Origin: Hymenobacter daecheongensis DSM 21074 | Lineage (GTDB): Bacteria; Bacteroidota; Bacteroidia; Cytophagales; Hymenobacteraceae | Reading direction: 5' to 3' | DNA: 64,000 bases | Assembly: GCF_900141805.1 (NCBI RefSeq) | Contig: NZ_FQYN01000001.1 | Coordinates: 310,001-374,000 of the forward strand | Shown: positions 61,580 through 64,000 of the stretch, in pieces | Layout: each line of letters begins with the position of its first letter | Position numbering within the stretch: position 1 is the first letter of the stretch | Program-made: the position numbers and the translations under genes | The notes under the pieces: model-generated | The model's database searches: none | What the model was told of the DNA's origin: nothing | Seen by the model: the letters and a program-made list of their open reading frames with translations, nothing else

Positions 61580-62686
61580 CTACACCGCGGCTCCCTGCTC
61601 AGCCAGCACCGGATAATCGGTGTAGCCCTCGGCGCCGGGGGTGTAGAAGAGGTCGGGGTTGGGCTGAGCCAGCGCGGCATCCTGCTCCATGCGCTCCACC
61701 AGGTCGGGGTTTGAGATAAAGGGGCGGCCGAAGGTGATGAGGTCGGCGCGGCCACTTTGCAGGTCGGCTTCGGCGCGCTGCTTGTCGTAGCCGCCGCTGA
61801 GGATGAGCGTGTTGGTGAAACGCTCGCGGATGCCTGCCACCATCGCGGCCGGCACTTTGGGGGCCCCCATGCTGGAGTGGTCCACGAGGTGCAGATACAC
61901 CAGATTCAGCTTCTGCAGCTGCTCGGCCAGGTACAGATACTGCGCGTCCAGCTCGTCGAAAGGCTTCAGGTCGCCGGCCTGGCTGTGGGGCGAAAGGCGG
62001 ATGCCCACCCGCCCGGCCCCGATGGCGGCGATGGTGGCCTGGGCCACTTCCAGCGCGAAGCGGCTGCGGTTTTCGATGCTGCCGCCGTACTCGTCGGTGC
62101 GCTGGTTGGCGGCCGGGTTCAGAAACTGCTCAATCAGGTAGCCGTTGGCCCCGTGCAATTCTACGCCGTCGAAACCGGCTTCGATGGCCAGCTTGGCACT
62201 TTCGGCGTGCTGCTGCACCAGGGCTTTCACCTCCTCAGTGCTCAGGGCGCGGGGCGTGGGCTGGGGCTGCATCTGCTGCTGGTCGGTCCACATTTCGCCG
62301 GCGGCGGCAATGGCTGATGGGGCCACAATTTCGGCCCCGGCGGGCAGGTTGAGCGGGTGCGCAATGCGGCCCGTGTGCATAAACTGCACGAAAATCCGGC
62401 CGCCCTTGGCGTGTACGGCCTCGGTCACCAGCTTCCAGCCGGCCACCTGCTCCGGGCTATACAGGCCCGGAATCCGGGAATAGCCCAGCCCGTCGGCCGT
62501 TGGCGAAGTGCCTTCAGTGATGATGAGGCCCGCGCCGGCCCGCTGGCCGTAGTAGGTGGCCATCAGGGCGTTGGGCACGTTGCCGAGGGCGCGGCTGCGC
62601 GTAAGCGGGGCCATCACGACGTGGTTTTTGAGCGTGATAGTGCCCAGCTTGGCGGGCGAAAACAGAATAGCTTGATCCTGAGACAT
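61580..62686 (-). CDS. Alkene reductase, Old Yellow Enzyme family
   Basis: 368 residues. An FMN ene-reductase that reduces activated C=C bonds with NAD(P)H. Typical blocks are VVMAPLTRSRA (28-38), the 'FVQFMHTGRIAHPLN' loop, the catalytic 'GVELHGANGYLIEQFL' (HxxN pair) and 'PAANQRTDEYGGSIENRSRF'. The C-terminus has 'ADLITFGRPFISNPDLVERM'. Close to NemA-type enzymes for detoxification. It is monocistronic after the family A repeat. Confidence 0.93.
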   Translation of the reverse strand: MSQDQAILFSPAKLGTITLKNHVVMAPLTRSRALGNVPNALMATYYGQRAGAGLIITEGTSPTADGLGYSRIPGLYSPEQVAGWKLVTEAVHAKGGRIFVQFMHTGRIAHPLNLPAGAEIVAPSAIAAAGEMWTDQQQMQPQPTPRALSTEEVKALVQQHAESAKLAIEAGFDGVELHGANGYLIEQFLNPAANQRTDEYGGSIENRSRFALEVAQATIAAIGAGRVGIRLSPHSQAGDLKPFDELDAQYLYLAEQLQKLNLVYLHLVDHSSMGAPKVPAAMVAGIRERFTNTLILSGGYDKQRAEADLQSGRADLITFGRPFISNPDLVERMEQDAALAQPNPDLFYTPGAEGYTDYPVLAEQGAAV

Positions 62687-62816
62687 GGAATGGAAATTAA
62701 ACGACGAAGCCCGCCCCGACTGAGGCGGGCCGCCTGCCCGGCGGGCAAGCGCGGGTATTAACCGGAGCGGGGTCGAAAGGTTGGCGCGGCCCCGGTATTG
62801 CTTCCCAAACCGATTT

Positions 62817-62849
62817 TTTGGCCCGCTACCCGCCCGGCTGCTACCTTCG
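62817..62849 (+). promoter_or_regulatory. Probable promoter of the GT-C-like gene
   Basis: TTTG (62817-62820) is followed after 21 nt by TACCTTCG (62842-62849), one base from the TAnnTTTG consensus. The ATG at 62892 would have a leader of about 36 nt. Confidence 0.45.
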
Positions 62850-62891
62850 GCCCGGCCCGGCCGGCGGGCTGCCTGCGAATCACTTCCCTCT

Positions 62892-64000
62892 ATGCCCTAC
62901 AAGCTGCCCTGGCCCCTGCTCAATCGGCTGGCGTTTGGCCTGGCCGTACTGCTGCGCTGGGCCCACGAGCTGGCCATGCCCGCCCTCACCCGCGACATGC
63001 AGACCCAGACCGAAAGCGCCGTGAACCTGCTGCGCGGCCACGGCGTGAGCCTGGCCCGCGCCAACTGGCAGGATCTGTCGGTGCCCATTTTCGAGCCGCT
63101 CAACCTGTGGCCGCCCGGCTACGCCTGGCTGATGGCGGCGCTGCTGCGCTGGGTGTCGCCGGAGTTTCTGGTGGCTACGCAGGCCACGCACTGGGCTGGC
63201 TTGCTGGGGTTGCTACTGGCGTGGTGGTATTTGCTGAAGCCGTTGCGGCGCGACCTAGTGCCGTACGCGCCGGCCCTTATTTTCCTGTTCTGGGGTCTGA
63301 GCAACGCGCCGTTTCACCTGCTGTTCGGCACCGACCTGCTGGCGCTGGCCTGCTATACCGGCGGGCTGGCCGTGCTGTTCGGGCTGCTGACGCGGCCGGC
63401 CGGTAGGCGGCGCAAGTGGCCCGGTTTTGGGGGCGCACTACTAATGAGCGGGCTGGGGTTTGGGGCCTGCCTGCTGCGGTTTGCCTACTATCCGCTGGCG
63501 CTGGCGTTGCCGCTGGCGCTGCTGCTGTTCGGTTGGCGGTGGCGGCCCCGGCTGGTGCGGCCGGCGCTGGCGGCGTTGCTGCTTCTGGCGGGGCTCATTG
63601 GCGGGTTATTGCTGTACCAAGCTCGCGTGGCGGGCGATGCGTACTACCTCACCAAGTTCTACACCCAGCTGCGCACCGAGCCGGCCAGCGCCGCCGTGCT
63701 GGGTCTGTACTGGCATCATCTGCTCCAATTCGACCCCATTCTATACCACAGCTTTTTCTCAAATGAGCTGGATTTCAGCCGGCTGACTCACGGCGCCTGG
63801 CTGCGGGCCGGGGCGGTGCTGACTGTTTCGGCGCTGGTGGCGTTGTTGCTCGGGTTGGGGCTGCGCCGGGAGTGGCGGGCGGCGCACCGCCGGGGGCGCT
63901 GGTGGCCCACGCGCCGCGTGGTGTTTCACCTGCTGGCGGGTGGCGCGGCCCTGCTTTGCGCGGGGTTGCTCGCGGCCATGTCGGTGCGCTATCCGGCGGC
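62892..64000 (+). CDS. Multi-pass membrane protein, probable GT-C glycosyltransferase (3' truncated)
   Basis: 369 codons are visible from the ATG at 62892 and remain open to the window edge. I translated this by hand, because the frame has no stop here. The first loop reads MQTQTESAVNLLRGHGVSLA then PLNLWPPGYAWLMAALL, the layout of GT-C enzymes that use lipid-linked sugars (an acidic loop then 'PPGY' before a helix). About nine membrane helices follow. The true length and donor cannot be known from this fragment. Confidence 0.65.
   Translation, partial: MPYKLPWPLLNRLAFGLAVLLRWAHELAMPALTRDMQTQTESAVNLLRGHGVSLARANWQDLSVPIFEPLNLWPPGYAWLMAALLRWVSPEFLVATQATHWAGLLGLLLAWWYLLKPLRRDLVPYAPALIFLFWGLSNAPFHLLFGTDLLALACYTGGLAVLFGLLTRPAGRRRKWPGFGGALLMSGLGFGACLLRFAYYPLALALPLALLLFGWRWRPRLVRPALAALLLLAGLIGGLLLYQARVAGDAYYLTKFYTQLRTEPASAAVLGLYWHHLLQFDPILYHSFFSNELDFSRLTHGAWLRAGAVLTVSALVALLLGLGLRREWRAAHRRGRWWPTRRVVFHLLAGGAALLCAGLLAAMSVRYPA

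Noticed and set aside
1..64000. tRNA, rRNA, insertion sequence, integrase or prophage genes
   Set aside because: No clover-leaf-like segment with a T-loop consensus, no transposase or integrase motifs, and no phage structural genes were seen. A covariance search could still reveal a small RNA gene.

Overview
The window is a GC-rich, gene-dense chromosomal segment from a member of the Bacteroidota. It most resembles Hymenobacter or a close relative (Cytophagales), judged from gene families and not from a database search. The pointers are: three secreted proteins with type IX secretion (T9SS) C-terminal sorting domains (VYPNP-type); the order rpmB - rpmG - DUF4295 - ftsY - rimO, typical of the phylum; promoters of the form TTTG-N19-TAnnTTTG; few Shine-Dalgarno sequences; and a bacillithiol synthesis gene. 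I see no phage, insertion sequence, transposase, CRISPR array, rRNA or tRNA.

Layout. 1-2.1 kb: a truncated DUF2157/DUF4401-like membrane protein, a GDYXXLXY protein and 5-formyltetrahydrofolate cyclo-ligase. 2.3-8.1 kb (minus strand): bshC, rimO, ftsY, DUF4295, rpmG, rpmB and a DUF5522 protein. 8.2-13.7 kb: a DUF2314-like secreted protein, rocD, two small lipoproteins, hemB, a GNAT acetyltransferase and a secreted unknown. 13.7-18.2 kb: an APC permease, a cation efflux protein, a clan GH-A glycosidase and a single-HKD phospholipase D protein. 18.4-26 kb: a PA14/ricin T9SS protein, ogt, an esterase, a TPR protein, an outer-membrane barrel and a thermolysin-like T9SS protease. 26.4-33.4 kb: an SDR, a DcsG-like ATP-grasp enzyme, an M20 amidohydrolase, a PAP2/sphingomyelin-synthase-like protein, a second SDR, a phytanoyl-CoA dioxygenase and a WG-repeat protein. 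33.5-41 kb: HMG-CoA reductase with an extra N-terminal domain, a two-gene secreted unit ending in an Asp-box T9SS protein, a lipoprotein, homogentisate dioxygenase and a transglutaminase. 41-50 kb: a Ctp protease, ruvX-def, a zinc phospholipase C-like protein, a Kir-type potassium channel, DUF486 and a patatin/beta-barrel protein. 50-64 kb: type I pullulanase, an alpha/beta hydrolase, an M16 peptidase pair, a three-gene cluster (gluconate-2-dehydrogenase-subunit-3-like protein, GMC oxidoreductase, GH-A glycosidase), an SDR, an Old Yellow Enzyme and a truncated GT-C-like membrane protein.

Most genes are ordinary core or accessory metabolism and do not form one large system. The clearest functional unit is the cluster at 56.2-60.0 kb, which could be an oxidative glycoside-processing module.

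The most unusual property lies between the genes. Nearly every 3' spacer carries a long inverted repeat, and about ten unrelated families are present. One family (five copies, each 155-159 bp) has a constant nested double-stem design. Another family supplies the stop codon and last residues of several unrelated proteins. I rank these dispersed long-stem elements as the best candidate for something undescribed.
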